DNA from: Sphingomonas sp.
GTDB lineage: Bacteria > Pseudomonadota > Alphaproteobacteria > Sphingomonadales > Sphingomonadaceae
Assembly (NCBI RefSeq): GCF_019746665.1
Contig: NZ_JAIERS010000008.1
Span: 1-64,000, forward strand
Direction: 5' to 3'
Length of the DNA: 64,000 nucleotides
Shown here: piece by piece, positions 43,448 through 52,274 of the stretch
Layout: the number at the start of each line of letters is the position of its first letter
Position numbering within the stretch: the first letter of the stretch is position 1
Notes under the pieces: model-generated
What the model saw: only the letters and a program-made list of their open reading frames with translations
What the model was told of the DNA's origin: nothing
Databases searched by the model: none
Made by a program: the position numbers and the translations under genes

Positions 43448-45592
43448 ATGCAGATAGTTTATGCGGCCATCGTCTGTGGCCTCATCGCGGTGCTCTATGG
43501 CTTCATCACCGCGCGGCAGGTGATCGCGGCGCCGGCGGGCAATGAGAAGATGCAGGACATCGCCGCCGCGGTGCAGGAAGGCGCACAGGCCTATCTCGGG
43601 CGGCAGTATCGCACGATCGCGATCGTCGGCGCGGTGGTCGCGGCGATCCTGGTATTCACGCTCGGCTGGATCTCCACCGTCGGGTTCCTGATCGGCGCGG
43701 TGCTCTCGGGCGTGGCGGGTTATGTCGGCATGAACATCTCGGTGCGCGCGAACGTCCGCACCGCGGAGGCGGCGCGGACCTCGCTGCAGGCGGGGCTGAC
43801 GCTCGCTTTCCGCTCGGGGGCGATCACGGGGATGCTGGTCGCGGGGCTCGGCCTGCTCGCGATCGCGGGCTTCTATTGGTATCTCGTCGCGGTCGCCGGG
43901 CACCGGATCGACAATCCCGCCGACCGCACGATCGTCGAGGCGCTCACCGCGCTTGCGTTCGGCGCCTCGCTGATCTCGATCTTCGCGCGGCTCGGTGGCG
44001 GCATCTTCACCAAGGCGGCGGATGTCGGCGCCGATCTTGTCGGCAAGGTTGAGGCCGGTATCCCCGAGGACGATCCCCGCAACCCCGCCGTGATCGCCGA
44101 TAACGTGGGCGACAATGTCGGCGACTGCGCGGGTATGGCGGCCGATCTGTTCGAGACTTACGTCGTGACGCTCGGCGTCACCATGATTTCGGTCGCGCTG
44201 CTGCTGCCCAAGGCGGACAAGCTGCCGCAGTTGATGGCGCTGCCGCTGATCGTCGGCGGCGCGTGCATCCTCACCTCGATCATCGGCACCTATTTCGTGC
44301 GGCTCGGCAAGGGCAGCATCATGGGCGCGCTCTACAAGGGCTTCTGGACCTCGGCGATCCTGTCGGTGCCGCTCATCTATGCCGCGACTGCGTACGCGCT
44401 GGGGGACATGAGCGCGCCGGTCGGCGGCAACGCCTTCCTCTCGGGCGGCACGCCCGAGCTGGTGGAGGGGCAGCGGATCGGCAATTTCACCGGCAACGCG
44501 CTGTTCCTGTGCATGTTGATCGGCCTCGCGGTGACGGGCGCGATGGTGTGGATAACCGAATATTACACCGGCACCAATTTCCGCCCGGTGCGCTCGATCG
44601 CCAAGGCTTCGGTGACGGGGCACGGCACTAATGTGATCCAAGGCCTCGCGATCAGCCTGGAGGCGACCGCGCTGCCGACTTTGGTAATCGTGATCGCGGT
44701 GATCGCCGCTTTCCAGCTGGCGGGGGTGATCGGCGTCGCCTTCGCCGCGACCGCGATGCTGGCGCAGGCCGGCATGGTGGTGGCGCTCGACGCTTACGGC
44801 CCGGTGACCGATAACGCCGGCGGTATTGCCGAAATGGCCGGCCTGCCCGACGAGGTGCGCCAGAAGACCGACGCGCTCGACGCGGTGGGCAACACCACCA
44901 AGGCGGTGACCAAGGGCTATGCGATCGGCTCGGCCGCGCTCGCCGCGCTGGTGCTGTTCGGCGCGTACACGACCGACCTGCGGACCTACTTCAGCGGCCT
45001 CACGGTCGATTTCTCGCTCTCCAACCCGTACGTGATCGTCGGCCTGCTGCTCGGCGCCTTGCTCCCCTATCTGTTCGGGGCGATGGGGATGACGGCGGTG
45101 GGCCGCGCGGCGGGCGCGGTGGTGGAGGAAGTCCGCGACCAGTTCCGCAACAATCCCGGGATCATGGCAGGCACCAGCCGCCCCGATTATGCCCGCACCG
45201 TCGACCTGGTGACCAAGGCGGCGATCGCCGAGATGATCGTGCCCTCGCTGCTGCCGGTGCTCTCACCGATCGCGGTCTATTTCATCATCACTTTGGTGGC
45301 GGGCCAGGCCGAGGGCTTCGCGGCGCTCGGCGCGATGCTGCTGGGGGTGATCGTCTCGGGCCTGTTCGTCGCCATCTCGATGACCTCGGGCGGCGGCGCG
45401 TGGGACAATGCCAAGAAGTACATCGAGGACGGCAATCACGGCGGCAAGGGCAGCGACGCCCACAAGGCCGCGGTGACCGGCGACACGGTGGGCGATCCCT
45501 ACAAGGACACCGCCGGCCCGGCGGTGAACCCGATGATCAAGATCACCAATATCGTCGCGCTGCTGCTACTGGCGGCGCTGGCGGCGGGGTGA
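43448..45592 (+). CDS. hppA: K+-independent proton-pumping membrane pyrophosphatase
   Basis: A 714-residue integral membrane pump that couples PPi hydrolysis to H+ translocation, with about 16 membrane helices. The PPi-binding motif [20 protein letters not shown] includes acidic residues, followed by [20 protein letters not shown]. At the K+-dependence switch, Lys485 and Thr488 lie in [10 protein letters not shown], the pair that marks K+-independent enzymes; K+-dependent ones have Ala in the lysine position. The start ATG is supported by AGGGG. A terminator follows. Confidence 0.95.
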   Translation: MQIVYAAIVCGLIAVLYGFITARQVIAAPAGNEKMQDIAAAVQEGAQAYLGRQYRTIAIVGAVVAAILVFTLGWISTVGFLIGAVLSGVAGYVGMNISVRANVRTAEAARTSLQAGLTLAFRSGAITGMLVAGLGLLAIAGFYWYLVAVAGHRIDNPADRTIVEALTALAFGASLISIFARLGGGIFTKAADVGADLVGKVEAGIPEDDPRNPAVIADNVGDNVGDCAGMAADLFETYVVTLGVTMISVALLLPKADKLPQLMALPLIVGGACILTSIIGTYFVRLGKGSIMGALYKGFWTSAILSVPLIYAATAYALGDMSAPVGGNAFLSGGTPELVEGQRIGNFTGNALFLCMLIGLAVTGAMVWITEYYTGTNFRPVRSIAKASVTGHGTNVIQGLAISLEATALPTLVIVIAVIAAFQLAGVIGVAFAATAMLAQAGMVVALDAYGPVTDNAGGIAEMAGLPDEVRQKTDALDAVGNTTKAVTKGYAIGSAALAALVLFGAYTTDLRTYFSGLTVDFSLSNPYVIVGLLLGALLPYLFGAMGMTAVGRAAGAVVEEVRDQFRNNPGIMAGTSRPDYARTVDLVTKAAIAEMIVPSLLPVLSPIAVYFIITLVAGQAEGFAALGAMLLGVIVSGLFVAISMTSGGGAWDNAKKYIEDGNHGGKGSDAHKAAVTGDTVGDPYKDTAGPAVNPMIKITNIVALLLLAALAAG

Positions 45593-45623
45593 GGGGGGCG
45601 GGTTAACCGTATGAACATCAAGC

Positions 45624-45660
45624 GGCGGTGGGGCACCAACGGGTGTCTCACCGCCCTTTT
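45624..45660 (+). terminator. Intrinsic terminator after hppA
   Basis: A 7-bp outer stem (ggcggtg/caccgcc) with an inner pairing region is followed by CTTTT. It lies 31 bases after the hppA stop. Confidence 0.7.
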
Positions 45661-45758
45661 CTTGCGCCTGGTAGAGCAGCAGGATGGCTTGCCCTCGTGC
45701 CAGAGCGGCCCAATACCGCACGGCTTGTCCGCGAAAGTTCTTGATCCGGAGCATTGAT

Positions 45759-46619
45759 GTGAGCGTCACGTTGCCCAGGCATGAAGATTTGATGCTACCC
45801 ACGTTAAAAGTGCTCGACGAACTGGGCGGCTCCGGCTCGAATGACGAGATCAACGATGCAGTGATTGCCGGGCAAGGTTTCAGTCAAGCTCAGCTCGACG
45901 TTGTTTACGAGAAGAGCGGGGCACCGGTCCTTGTGGACCGCCTCTCCTGGGCGCGAAGCTATCTGAAGATGCCCGGCTTCCTCGCAAGCGCTGGGCGGGG
46001 CGTCTGGGTGTTGACCGATGCGGGCCGCGAAGCGCTGTCCCTGAACGCGGATCAGCTCCGCAAGAAAGTGAACGAGGCTTATCGGCGCTTGAATGCCGAG
46101 CGGCAGAAAAAGTCCGCGATCGACAATGCCGAAGCACACAAGGCCGAGGATGAAGCCGACTGGTCCGACCGGCTGCTCGCCAAGCTCAAATCAATCGAAC
46201 CCGCTGCGTTCGAGCGGCTCGCGCAGCGGCTGTTGCGTGAGAGCGGCTTTGTGAAGGTGGAGGTGACCGGCAAGGCCGGTGATGGCGGCATCGATGGAGT
46301 GGGCGTGCTGCGGATGAACCTCATCTCGTTCCAGGTACTGTTCCAGTGCAAGCGCTATGCTGGCTCAGTCTCGGCGGGCACGGTGCGGGATTTTCGCGGC
46401 GCGATGCAGGGCCGGGCGGACAAGGGGCTGATCATCACCACGGGCACTTTCACGACCGACGCCAAGCGCGAGGCGACACGCGACGGGGCGCCGGCGATCG
46501 ATTTGGTCGACGGCGAACTGCTCTGCCAGCTGCTTAAGGAACGCGGCTTGGGCGTTACCGTGCGGCAGGTCGTCGTCGAGGAGGTCGACATCGACGCCGG
46601 GTTCTTCGACGGGCTGTAG
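45759..46619 (+). CDS. Mrr-type restriction endonuclease (type IV-like)
   Basis: A 286-residue protein with an N-terminal Mrr winged-helix domain (RHEDLMLPTLKVLDELGGSG, EALSLN) and a C-terminal PD-(D/E)xK nuclease: FERLAQRLLRESGF (Glu152), GDGGIDGVG (Asp179) and FQCKRY (Gln196/Lys198). It is likely a type IV enzyme cutting modified foreign DNA; no methylase gene is adjacent. A GTG at 45759 is preferred because GGAG lies 7 bases before it. It is inserted between hppA and infA, so it is probably an accessory gene. Confidence 0.85.
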   Translation: MSVTLPRHEDLMLPTLKVLDELGGSGSNDEINDAVIAGQGFSQAQLDVVYEKSGAPVLVDRLSWARSYLKMPGFLASAGRGVWVLTDAGREALSLNADQLRKKVNEAYRRLNAERQKKSAIDNAEAHKAEDEADWSDRLLAKLKSIEPAAFERLAQRLLRESGFVKVEVTGKAGDGGIDGVGVLRMNLISFQVLFQCKRYAGSVSAGTVRDFRGAMQGRADKGLIITTGTFTTDAKREATRDGAPAIDLVDGELLCQLLKERGLGVTVRQVVVEEVDIDAGFFDGL

Positions 46620-46707
46620 CACGGGACAACTGCCACCCCCGCTTTCCTTTTCCCCCCGCCTGGGCTATGGCCGCGCCCAATTTTCCTGACATTGTAAAGA
46701 GGGTTGT

Positions 46708-46926
46708 TTGGCCAAGGAAGAATTGCTCGAAATGCGCGGCACGGTGGTGGAACTGCTGCCCAATGCCATGTTCCGCGTCCGCCTCGAAAATGATCACGAA
46801 ATCCTCGGCCATACCGCCGGCAAGATGCGCAAGAACCGCATCCGCGTGCTGGTGGGCGACGATGTGCTCGTGGAACTCACGCCCTATGATCTCACCAAGG
46901 GGCGCATCACCTATCGCTTCAAGTAA
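46708..46926 (+). CDS. infA: Translation initiation factor IF-1
   Basis: IF-1 occupies the ribosomal A site during initiation. The 72-residue OB-fold protein is nearly invariant: [37 protein letters not shown] and [12 protein letters not shown]. The start is a TTG at 46708 with GAGGG just before it; no ATG is present. The maf gene begins on the base after the infA stop. Confidence 0.95.
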   Translation: MAKEELLEMRGTVVELLPNAMFRVRLENDHEILGHTAGKMRKNRIRVLVGDDVLVELTPYDLTKGRITYRFK

Positions 46927-47496
46927 GTGGCGCTGATCCTCGCTTCCACCTCGCCGCGGCGGCGTGACTTGCTCGCGCGGCTGGGGGTGGTGCCCGATCG
47001 GATCGCCGCGCCCGATATCGACGAGAGCCCCGCGCGCGGCGAGCTACCCCGCGCCTATGCGCTGCGCCTCGCCGAGGCCAAGGCTCGCGCGGTGGCGTGC
47101 GATCCCGGTGACGTGGTGATCGCGGGCGACACGACGATCGCGCTGGGCCGCCGCATCCTGCCGCCCGCCGAAACCGAAGCGGTGCAGCGCGAGCTGCTGG
47201 GTCTCCTCTCCGGCCGGCGCCACCACTGCCTCGCGGCGGTGTGCGTGATCGATGGCGTGGGCACGGCGCGGCTGCGGCTCGCTGATACCGTCGTCACCTT
47301 CAAGCGGCTGTCAGCCGACGAGATCGACGCCTATGTCGCCTGCGGCGAAGGGCTGGGCAAGGCGGGCGGCTATGCCATCCAGGGGCGCGCGGAAGCGCTG
47401 GTGAAGCGTCTCGCCGGCAGCCATTCGGGCGTGATCGGCCTGCCGCTTTACGAAACCCGCGCGCTGCTTCGCACCGCCGGCGTGCCGCTTGGCTAA
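46927..47496 (+). CDS. Maf-family nucleotide pyrophosphatase
   Basis: A 189-residue Maf/ASFV-fold protein, an all-alpha/beta pyrophosphatase acting on non-canonical nucleotides. It starts with LILASTSPRRRDLLARLG, followed by DIDES, GDTTIALGRRIL, FKRLSADEIDAYVACGEGLGKAGGY... motif regions and GLPLYETRALLRTAG. A GTG start directly after infA fits tight coupling. In E. coli, Maf/YhdE act on dTTP and UTP, while the YceF type acts on m7GTP; subgroup not determined. Confidence 0.9.
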   Translation: MALILASTSPRRRDLLARLGVVPDRIAAPDIDESPARGELPRAYALRLAEAKARAVACDPGDVVIAGDTTIALGRRILPPAETEAVQRELLGLLSGRRHHCLAAVCVIDGVGTARLRLADTVVTFKRLSADEIDAYVACGEGLGKAGGYAIQGRAEALVKRLAGSHSGVIGLPLYETRALLRTAGVPLG

Positions 47497-48520
47497 GTGG
47501 CTCTATGAAGACGGCATCGGCGAGGCGCGCGCGGCGCTGATCGATGAGGGCCGCATCCTGAAGGCGCGGATCGAGCGGCCGGGGCTCGGCCCGCGCGCCG
47601 GAGCTGTGGTCGCGGCGCGCTATGCCGCGCAGTGGAGCGGGGGCGGCAGCTTCATGCTGGCGGACGGGCTGGAAGCCTATGTCGAGGGCGTGCCCCGCGC
47701 GCTCAGTCCGGGCAGCACGGCGCGGCTCGAAATCCTGCGCCAGCACAGCCCGCGCGGTGGGCGGGCGAAGCGGATCAAGGCGCGGATCGTGCACCCCGAC
47801 ATCCCCTTGAGCGACGGGCCGAGCCTCGCCGAGGCGATCGCCGCCACCCCCTGGCCGGTGCGGATGCTGCGCGCGGTCGATGCCGATGCGCTCGAGGAAG
47901 CCGGCTGGAGCGAACTGCTCGAAGAGGCGCGCACCGGCCTGGTCGACATCCCCGGCGGACGGCTCACCATCGAGCTCACCGAGGCGATGACGGTGATCGA
48001 TGTCGATGGGGGCGGGGATGCCGAGAAGCTCGCGGTGGCGGGCGCGCGCGCGGCGGCCGAGGCGATCGAGCGGCTGAACCTCGCCGGCTCGATCGCGATC
48101 GACCTGCCGACCGCGAATAGCAAGGCGGCGCGGCTCGCGGCGGCCGAGGCGTTCGACGCGGCGATGCTGAGCAAGGTCGAGCGGACGGCGGTGAACGGCT
48201 TCGGCTTGCTCCATGTCGTGATGAGGAAGCGCCGCCCCTCGCTGATCGAGCTGATCCAGGGTGAACCCGCGCGTAGCGAGGCGCTCGCGCTCTATCGCCG
48301 GGCGGAGCGCGAGCCGCTGCCGGGGTCGATCGTCTTCACCGCCAACCCCGCGACCGCCGCCGGACGCGCGGCGGAAGACGCCGAGCTCGCCCGGCGGCGC
48401 GGAACGCCGGTGCGCTGGCACGCCGACGCGACGCCCATTGGTCACGGCAGCGTGAACCGGGTGATCGAGACGGGCGTTGCCGCGATGCCCGCGCGACCTA
48501 TGGAAGACAATGATGGCTGA
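47489..48520 (+). CDS. Short RNase E/G-family protein
   Basis: A 343-residue protein with the RNase E/G core but lacking the long C-terminal scaffold of RNase E and most of the RNase G linker. Catalytic acidic motifs are AMTVIDVDGGG and GSIAIDLPTANSKAA, which correspond to the two Asp of RNase E; MRKRRPSLIEL follows. It starts with TTG at 47489, overlapping the maf stop. The typical N-terminal S1 region is hard to see. It may be an alternative RNase G-like enzyme or a specialised nuclease; a full RNase E is probably elsewhere. Confidence 0.75.
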   Translation: MAKWLYEDGIGEARAALIDEGRILKARIERPGLGPRAGAVVAARYAAQWSGGGSFMLADGLEAYVEGVPRALSPGSTARLEILRQHSPRGGRAKRIKARIVHPDIPLSDGPSLAEAIAATPWPVRMLRAVDADALEEAGWSELLEEARTGLVDIPGGRLTIELTEAMTVIDVDGGGDAEKLAVAGARAAAEAIERLNLAGSIAIDLPTANSKAARLAAAEAFDAAMLSKVERTAVNGFGLLHVVMRKRRPSLIELIQGEPARSEALALYRRAEREPLPGSIVFTANPATAAGRAAEDAELARRRGTPVRWHADATPIGHGSVNRVIETGVAAMPARPMEDNDG

Positions 48521-48695
48521 TCCCCGCTGCCCGATCTGCGAGCGCCCGACCGATCCCGCCTTCCGCCCCTTTTGCAGCAGGGGCTGCAAGGATCGCGATC
48601 TGTTGCAATGGCTTGGCGAGGGGTATCGCTTGCCCGGCCGCCCGACTCCGCCAGGCATGAATCCCGGGCTGGACAGCGCGGAGGAAGGCGACTAA
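48513..48695 (+). CDS. yacG: DNA gyrase inhibitor YacG
   Basis: A 60-residue zinc protein with four Cys in CPICERPTDPAFRPFCSRGC (Cys6, Cys9, Cys21, Cys25), a fit to YacG, which inhibits DNA gyrase by binding GyrB. The second of two ATGs (48513) has better spacing from GGAAG; the first, at 48510, also works. It overlaps the preceding gene. tRNA-Phe follows 29 bases downstream. Confidence 0.88.
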   Translation: MADPRCPICERPTDPAFRPFCSRGCKDRDLLQWLGEGYRLPGRPTPPGMNPGLDSAEEGD

Positions 48696-48724
48696 GAGGC
48701 CCGCTCTTGCCGCGACCCGGCAGC

Positions 48725-48800
48725 GCCCAAGTAGCTCAGTTGGTAGAGCATGCGACTGAAAATCGCAGTGTCGGTGGTTCGATCCCGCCCTTGGGCACCA
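48725..48800 (+). tRNA. tRNA-Phe (GAA)
   Basis: A 76-base cloverleaf. The acceptor stem GCCCAAG/CTTGGGC pairs fully, the D-arm is GCTCAGTTGGTAGAGC, and the anticodon loop CTGAAAA gives anticodon GAA (Phe). The T-arm GGTGGTTCGATCCCGCC is standard, and the 3' ACCA is encoded in the DNA. Confidence 0.97.
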
Positions 48801-48842
48801 TCCCCTTCCCGCTGACCCAAGCCCCGCTTATGCTGGGCGGCG

Positions 48843-49565
48843 ATGGCCGATACGCTGACGATCGATATTGATGGCTGGGAAGGGCCGCTCGACCTGCTGC
48901 TCGCGCTTGCCCGCACGCAGAAGGTCGATCTGCGCGCGATTTCGATTCTTCAGCTGGTCGAGCAATATCTGGATTTCATCGAGCGCGCCCGCGCGCTGCA
49001 GCTTGAGGTCGCGGCCGATTATCTGGTGATGGCGGCCTGGCTCGCTTACCTGAAATCGGCGCTGCTGCTGCCGCGCGACCCCGAGCAGGAGCCGAGCCCG
49101 GATGAGCTCGCGCTGCGGCTGCAATTGCGGCTCGAACGGTTGGAGGCGATGCGCGAGGCGGGCGGGCGGCTGATGGCGGGCGACCGGCTGGGCCGCGACG
49201 TGTTCCGCCGGGGCGCGCCCGAAGGCTTGCGGGTACGGCGCAAGGCGGCGTGGCAGGCCGAGCTTTACGAGCTGATCGCGGCCTATGGCCAGGTCTCGGC
49301 GCGGACCCGGCCGGTGATGCACGTCGTCGCCAACCGCCCGGTGATGACGCTGGAAACCGCGCTCGATCGGCTGCGCGACATGATCGGCCTCACTCCCGAT
49401 TGGCGCGCGCTCCAGGCGTTCCTGCCCGCGGGCGTGAGCGAGCCGTTCCGCCGATCGGCGCTTGCCTCGTCGTTCGTCGCCGCGCTCGAACTCGCGCGGC
49501 AGGGCAAGGTCGAGCTGCGCCAGCATGAGCCGTTCGCGCCGCTTTATCTGCGGGGTCCGGCATGA
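48843..49565 (+). CDS. scpA: Segregation and condensation protein ScpA
   Basis: A kleisin that bridges the SMC dimer. The 240-residue sequence starts with the typical WEGPLDLLLALARTQKVDL and continues with SILQLVEQYLDFIERAR and LVMAAWLAYLKSALLLPRD. The winged-helix C-terminus ends in QGKVELRQHEPFAPLYLRG. It overlaps scpB by 4 bases (ATGA). smc is about 20 kb upstream. Confidence 0.94.
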   Translation: MADTLTIDIDGWEGPLDLLLALARTQKVDLRAISILQLVEQYLDFIERARALQLEVAADYLVMAAWLAYLKSALLLPRDPEQEPSPDELALRLQLRLERLEAMREAGGRLMAGDRLGRDVFRRGAPEGLRVRRKAAWQAELYELIAAYGQVSARTRPVMHVVANRPVMTLETALDRLRDMIGLTPDWRALQAFLPAGVSEPFRRSALASSFVAALELARQGKVELRQHEPFAPLYLRGPA

Positions 49566-50131
49566 CCGATTCCTTCGTCCGCGCTGTTGAAGCAGTGCTG
49601 TTCGCCGCCGACGCGCCGCTCACCGTCGAGGCGATCCGCGCCCATGCCGGGGAGGGGGATGTGCGCGCCGCGCTCGACGCGATCGCCGCGCACCATGCCG
49701 GGCGCGGCTTCGAGCTCGTGCGGCGGGGCGAGCGCTGGCATTTCCAGACCGCGGGCGATCTCGCGCATCTGCTCCGCCGCGATCGCGAGGAAGTGAAGAA
49801 GCTCAGTCGCGCGGCGATCGAGACGCTGGCGATCATCGCCTATCACGAGCCCGTCACCCGCGCCGAGATCGAGGCGATTCGCGGCGTCGCCATCTCCAAG
49901 GGCACGCTCGACGTGCTGATGGAGGCGCTATGGGTGCGCCCCGCTGGGCGGCGCGAGAGCCCGGGGCGACCGCTGACTTACGCCACCACTCCGGAATTCC
50001 TCGCCCATTTCGGCCTTGCCAGCCGGCGCGATCTGCCTGGGATCGACGATCTGCGCGCCGCTGGCCTGCTCGACCCGATTGATCTCGCGCTTGAACGGAT
50101 CGAGGTGGCAAAGGACGGTGAAGACGACTAG
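49562..50131 (+). CDS. scpB: Segregation and condensation protein ScpB
   Basis: The second condensin accessory subunit, with two winged-helix domains. The 189-residue product has VEAVLFAADAPLTVEAI, the second-domain signature LSRAAIETLAIIAYHEPVTR and EIEAIRGVAISKGTLDVLM with GRPLTYATTPEFLAHFGL. It is translationally coupled to scpA. tatA follows 32 bases later on the same strand. Confidence 0.94.
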   Translation: MTDSFVRAVEAVLFAADAPLTVEAIRAHAGEGDVRAALDAIAAHHAGRGFELVRRGERWHFQTAGDLAHLLRRDREEVKKLSRAAIETLAIIAYHEPVTRAEIEAIRGVAISKGTLDVLMEALWVRPAGRRESPGRPLTYATTPEFLAHFGLASRRDLPGIDDLRAAGLLDPIDLALERIEVAKDGEDD

Positions 50132-50163
50132 ATAGGCGCCACTTCGGCTTTTGGAGACAAGCG

Positions 50164-50358
50164 ATGGGTGGTTTCAGCCTGATGCACTGGCTGCTGTTTG
50201 GCGGCGTCGCGATTCTGGTGCTCGGTGGCGGTCGTTTCTCGGCGATGATGGGCGATGTCGCCAAGGGCGTGAAGCAGTTCAAGAAGGGCCTTGCCGAGGA
50301 AGATGAGGCCAAGCCCGCGCAGATCGACGCCAAGGAAGCGCCCGCGCCCAAGGATTGA
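50164..50358 (+). CDS. tatA: Sec-independent translocase TatA
   Basis: A 64-residue pore-forming Tat subunit. It has an N-terminal membrane helix (MHWLLFGGVAILVLGGGRFS), an amphipathic helix FSAMMGDVAKGVKQFKKGL and an acidic/Ala-rich tail. The Phe-Gly turn GRFSAMM replaces the more common KLP. Start is supported by GGAGA. It forms tatABC with the next two genes; the window contains Tat-type signal peptides (MsrB, DsrE-like). Confidence 0.92.
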   Translation: MGGFSLMHWLLFGGVAILVLGGGRFSAMMGDVAKGVKQFKKGLAEEDEAKPAQIDAKEAPAPKD

Positions 50359-50360
50359 CC

Positions 50361-50756
50361 TTGTTCGGTATCGATTCCTCCGAACTGCTGCTGGTCGCGA
50401 TCGTCGCGCTGGTGGTGATCGGCCCCAAGGATTTGCCCCGGGTAATGCGGCTCGTCGGCCAATGGGTCGCCCGGGCGCGCGGTGCCGTGCGCCAGTTTCG
50501 CGAGGGGTTCGACCAGATGCTGCGCGAGGCCGAGCTGAAGGAGCTCGAGGCCAAATGGGCAGCCGAGAATGAGCGGATCATGCAGCAATTCCCGGCGGGC
50601 CAGCCGGCGATGCTCGCCGGAGCCGATCCCGCCGATGCGCCGCCGGTGATGACGCCGCAACCCGTTGTCTGGACGCCGCCCGCACCCGCTTACGACGCGC
50701 CGAGCGACGACGATATCGCCGTCGCCGAAGGCATCCCCAGCGAGCCGAAGCCATGA
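50361..50756 (+). CDS. tatB: Sec-independent translocase TatB
   Basis: The receptor partner of TatC. The 131-residue protein has an N-terminal helix with SSELLLVAIVALVVIGPKDL and an amphipathic helix RVMRLVGQWVARARGAVRQF, then a long acidic helix and a Pro-rich tail. The preferred start is the TTG at 50361, which gives the usual MFxI N-terminus and lies 6 bases after AAGGA. A TTG at 50355 would add two residues. It overlaps tatC by 4 bases. Confidence 0.92.
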   Translation: MFGIDSSELLLVAIVALVVIGPKDLPRVMRLVGQWVARARGAVRQFREGFDQMLREAELKELEAKWAAENERIMQQFPAGQPAMLAGADPADAPPVMTPQPVVWTPPAPAYDAPSDDDIAVAEGIPSEPKP

Positions 50757-51526
50757 ACGCTGAGCCGCTCGACGAGATCGAGGCCAGCCGCGCGCCACTG
50801 ATCGAGCATCTGGTCGAGCTGCGCCGGCGGCTGATTTATTGCCTGCTCGCGGTGGCGATCGCCTTCGCCGGCTGTTTCGCCTTCGCGCGCGAGATTCTGG
50901 CGCTGCTTGTCCATCCGCTCGCGGTCGCGGGGCAGAAGGAGATCATCAACACCGATGTGTTCGGCGGCTTCTTCGTCCAGCTGAAAGTCGCGTTCTTCGC
51001 GGCGGTGATGATCGGATCGCCGGTGATCGCGAACCAGGTGTGGCAGTTCGTCGCCCCCGGTCTTTATCGCCAGGAGCGGCGCGCGCTGCTGCCGTTCCTG
51101 CTGGCGACCCCGGTGCTGTTCACGACCGGCGCGGCAATGGCTTATTATGTCGCGGTGCCGATCGCGCTTAAATTCCTGCTCGGCTTTCAGGGGGAATTGG
51201 GCGGGGTGGAGCAGCGCGCGCTGCCGGATGTGAACAGCTATCTGGGCTTCATCATGCAGTTCATGTTCGGCTTTGGCATTTCGTTCCTGCTGCCGGTGCT
51301 GCTGATGCTGTTGGAGCGCGCGGGGATTGTTACCCGGCGCCAGCTGATCCAGTTCCGTCGCTACGCGATCGTGCTCGCGGTTGGGATCGCGGCGGTCCTG
51401 ACTCCGCCCGACATCGGATCGCAGCTGCTGCTCGCGGTGCCGCTGATTCTGCTCTACGAACTCGCGATCATCGGCATCTGGATCAGCGAGCGCGGGCGCG
51501 GGAAAGCCAAGGCCGAGGCGGCATAA
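50753..51526 (+). CDS. tatC: Sec-independent translocase TatC
   Basis: The multi-spanning Tat receptor that binds twin-arginine signals. The 257-residue protein has six membrane helices. The N-terminal region APLIEHLVELRRRLIYCL matches the family, with the first periplasmic loop before NTDVFGGFFVQLKVAFFAAV and conserved residues in FVAPGLYRQERRALLPF and VLTPPDIGSQLLLAVPLILL. Overlaps tatB (ATGA). Confidence 0.95.
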   Translation: MNAEPLDEIEASRAPLIEHLVELRRRLIYCLLAVAIAFAGCFAFAREILALLVHPLAVAGQKEIINTDVFGGFFVQLKVAFFAAVMIGSPVIANQVWQFVAPGLYRQERRALLPFLLATPVLFTTGAAMAYYVAVPIALKFLLGFQGELGGVEQRALPDVNSYLGFIMQFMFGFGISFLLPVLLMLLERAGIVTRRQLIQFRRYAIVLAVGIAAVLTPPDIGSQLLLAVPLILLYELAIIGIWISERGRGKAKAEAA

Positions 51527-51607
51527 GCGCAATTCGCCTGGTTATCGAAACTTGATGCCTGCCCTGGTCCGACCACCTCTTTCGAGCCATGCCGCCCCGC
51601 GGTGCCC

Positions 51608-51688
51608 GTCAGCCCGGCCGTGAGCCGGGGCCTCGTTGCTTTCTTCCGTCCAGAGAAAAGCGGGGCACCGGATCAAGACCGGGGTGAC
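51608..51688. repeat. 81-nt GTC...GAC palindromic element, first of tandem pair
   Basis: Begins gtcagcccgg, ends ccggggtgac; inner arms gagccgggg and ccggatcaagaccggggt pair imperfectly. The 335-base gap between tatC and the entericidin-like gene (51527-51861) holds no gene and consists mainly of this and the next element. Confidence 0.65.
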
Positions 51689-51737
51689 GCCGAAAGTGAT
51701 GTGGGGCTTAGAGCAGATTGCCGCTACATCGATCCGC

Positions 51738-51814
51738 GTCGCCCCGGCGAAAGCCGTGGCTTGGCTGCCTTGCGCCAGAAAAACAGCAAGGCCCCGTGTC
51801 GAGCACGGGGCGAC
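51738..51814. repeat. 77-nt GTC...GAC palindromic element, second of tandem pair
   Basis: Begins gtcgccccgg and ends cacggggcgac. Imperfect pairing occurs between ccccggcgaaagccgtgg and the right arm. The layout matches the elements at 13458, 43222 and 51608. It lies before the entericidin-like gene and may end its transcript. Confidence 0.65.
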
Positions 51815-51861
51815 CCGTAATTTCTGCGGGCGACTCTAAAGGCCGACAAGCTGCTCCAGCC

Positions 51862-51996
51862 CTATTTCGCGCCGTCCGCCGTCTTGGCGACGGTGTCGCC
51901 CGCCGATTTAACGTCCTTGCCGACGCCTTCCACGGTGTTGCACGCGCCCAGCAACAGGCCGCTGGCCAGCAGGATGCCGCCGATGAATTTACGCAT
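51862..51996 (-). CDS. Entericidin-like small lipoprotein
   Basis: A 44-residue lipoprotein: MRKFIGGILLASGLLLGACN carries a lipobox (LLGAC, Cys19), then a TVEGVGKDVKSAGDTVAKTA tail typical of entericidin A/B. Entericidins are stress-induced membrane lipoproteins, sometimes toxin-antitoxin-like. A strong AAGGAGAAAC ribosome-binding site precedes ATG. It is followed by the palindromic elements and lies downstream of the general stress response genes on the same strand. Longer in-frame forms are implausible. Confidence 0.85.
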   Translation of the reverse strand: MRKFIGGILLASGLLLGACNTVEGVGKDVKSAGDTVAKTADGAK

Positions 51997-52274
51997 GATG
52001 TTTCTCCTTTGCCGCATTTTCCGCACCGACAATGCCGGGCGGGGGCAAAGCGTTCCCAGCGAGGCGAGCACGTCATCCATACCCCGCGAACGAAGCGCGG
52101 ACGCAATAAGGCCCGGATGCGCAACCGGGGGGGAGGGGGTAAGCGCATCCGGGCCCATTTGGTGGATAGCGAGAGCGGGGGGGCAAAAATTCACTATCCG
52201 AAGCTGAAAACGGGCAGGCGCGAAGCTAGTTCCAAGCATCCGCCAAAAAATTCGCCCACCGCCGATTTTTCGTG
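51997..52274. other. Non-coding gap between PhyP-like kinase and entericidin
   Basis: 278 bases with no convincing gene. It presumably contains the entericidin promoter. A GGAAC box on the minus strand (52052-52056) has no good GTT partner at the expected distance, so it is not claimed as a promoter. Confidence 0.5.

Noticed and set aside
52052-52056. GGAAC box on the minus strand upstream of the entericidin gene as an EcfG promoter
   Set aside because: No GTT at 16-18 bases from it; the closest match has two mismatches.
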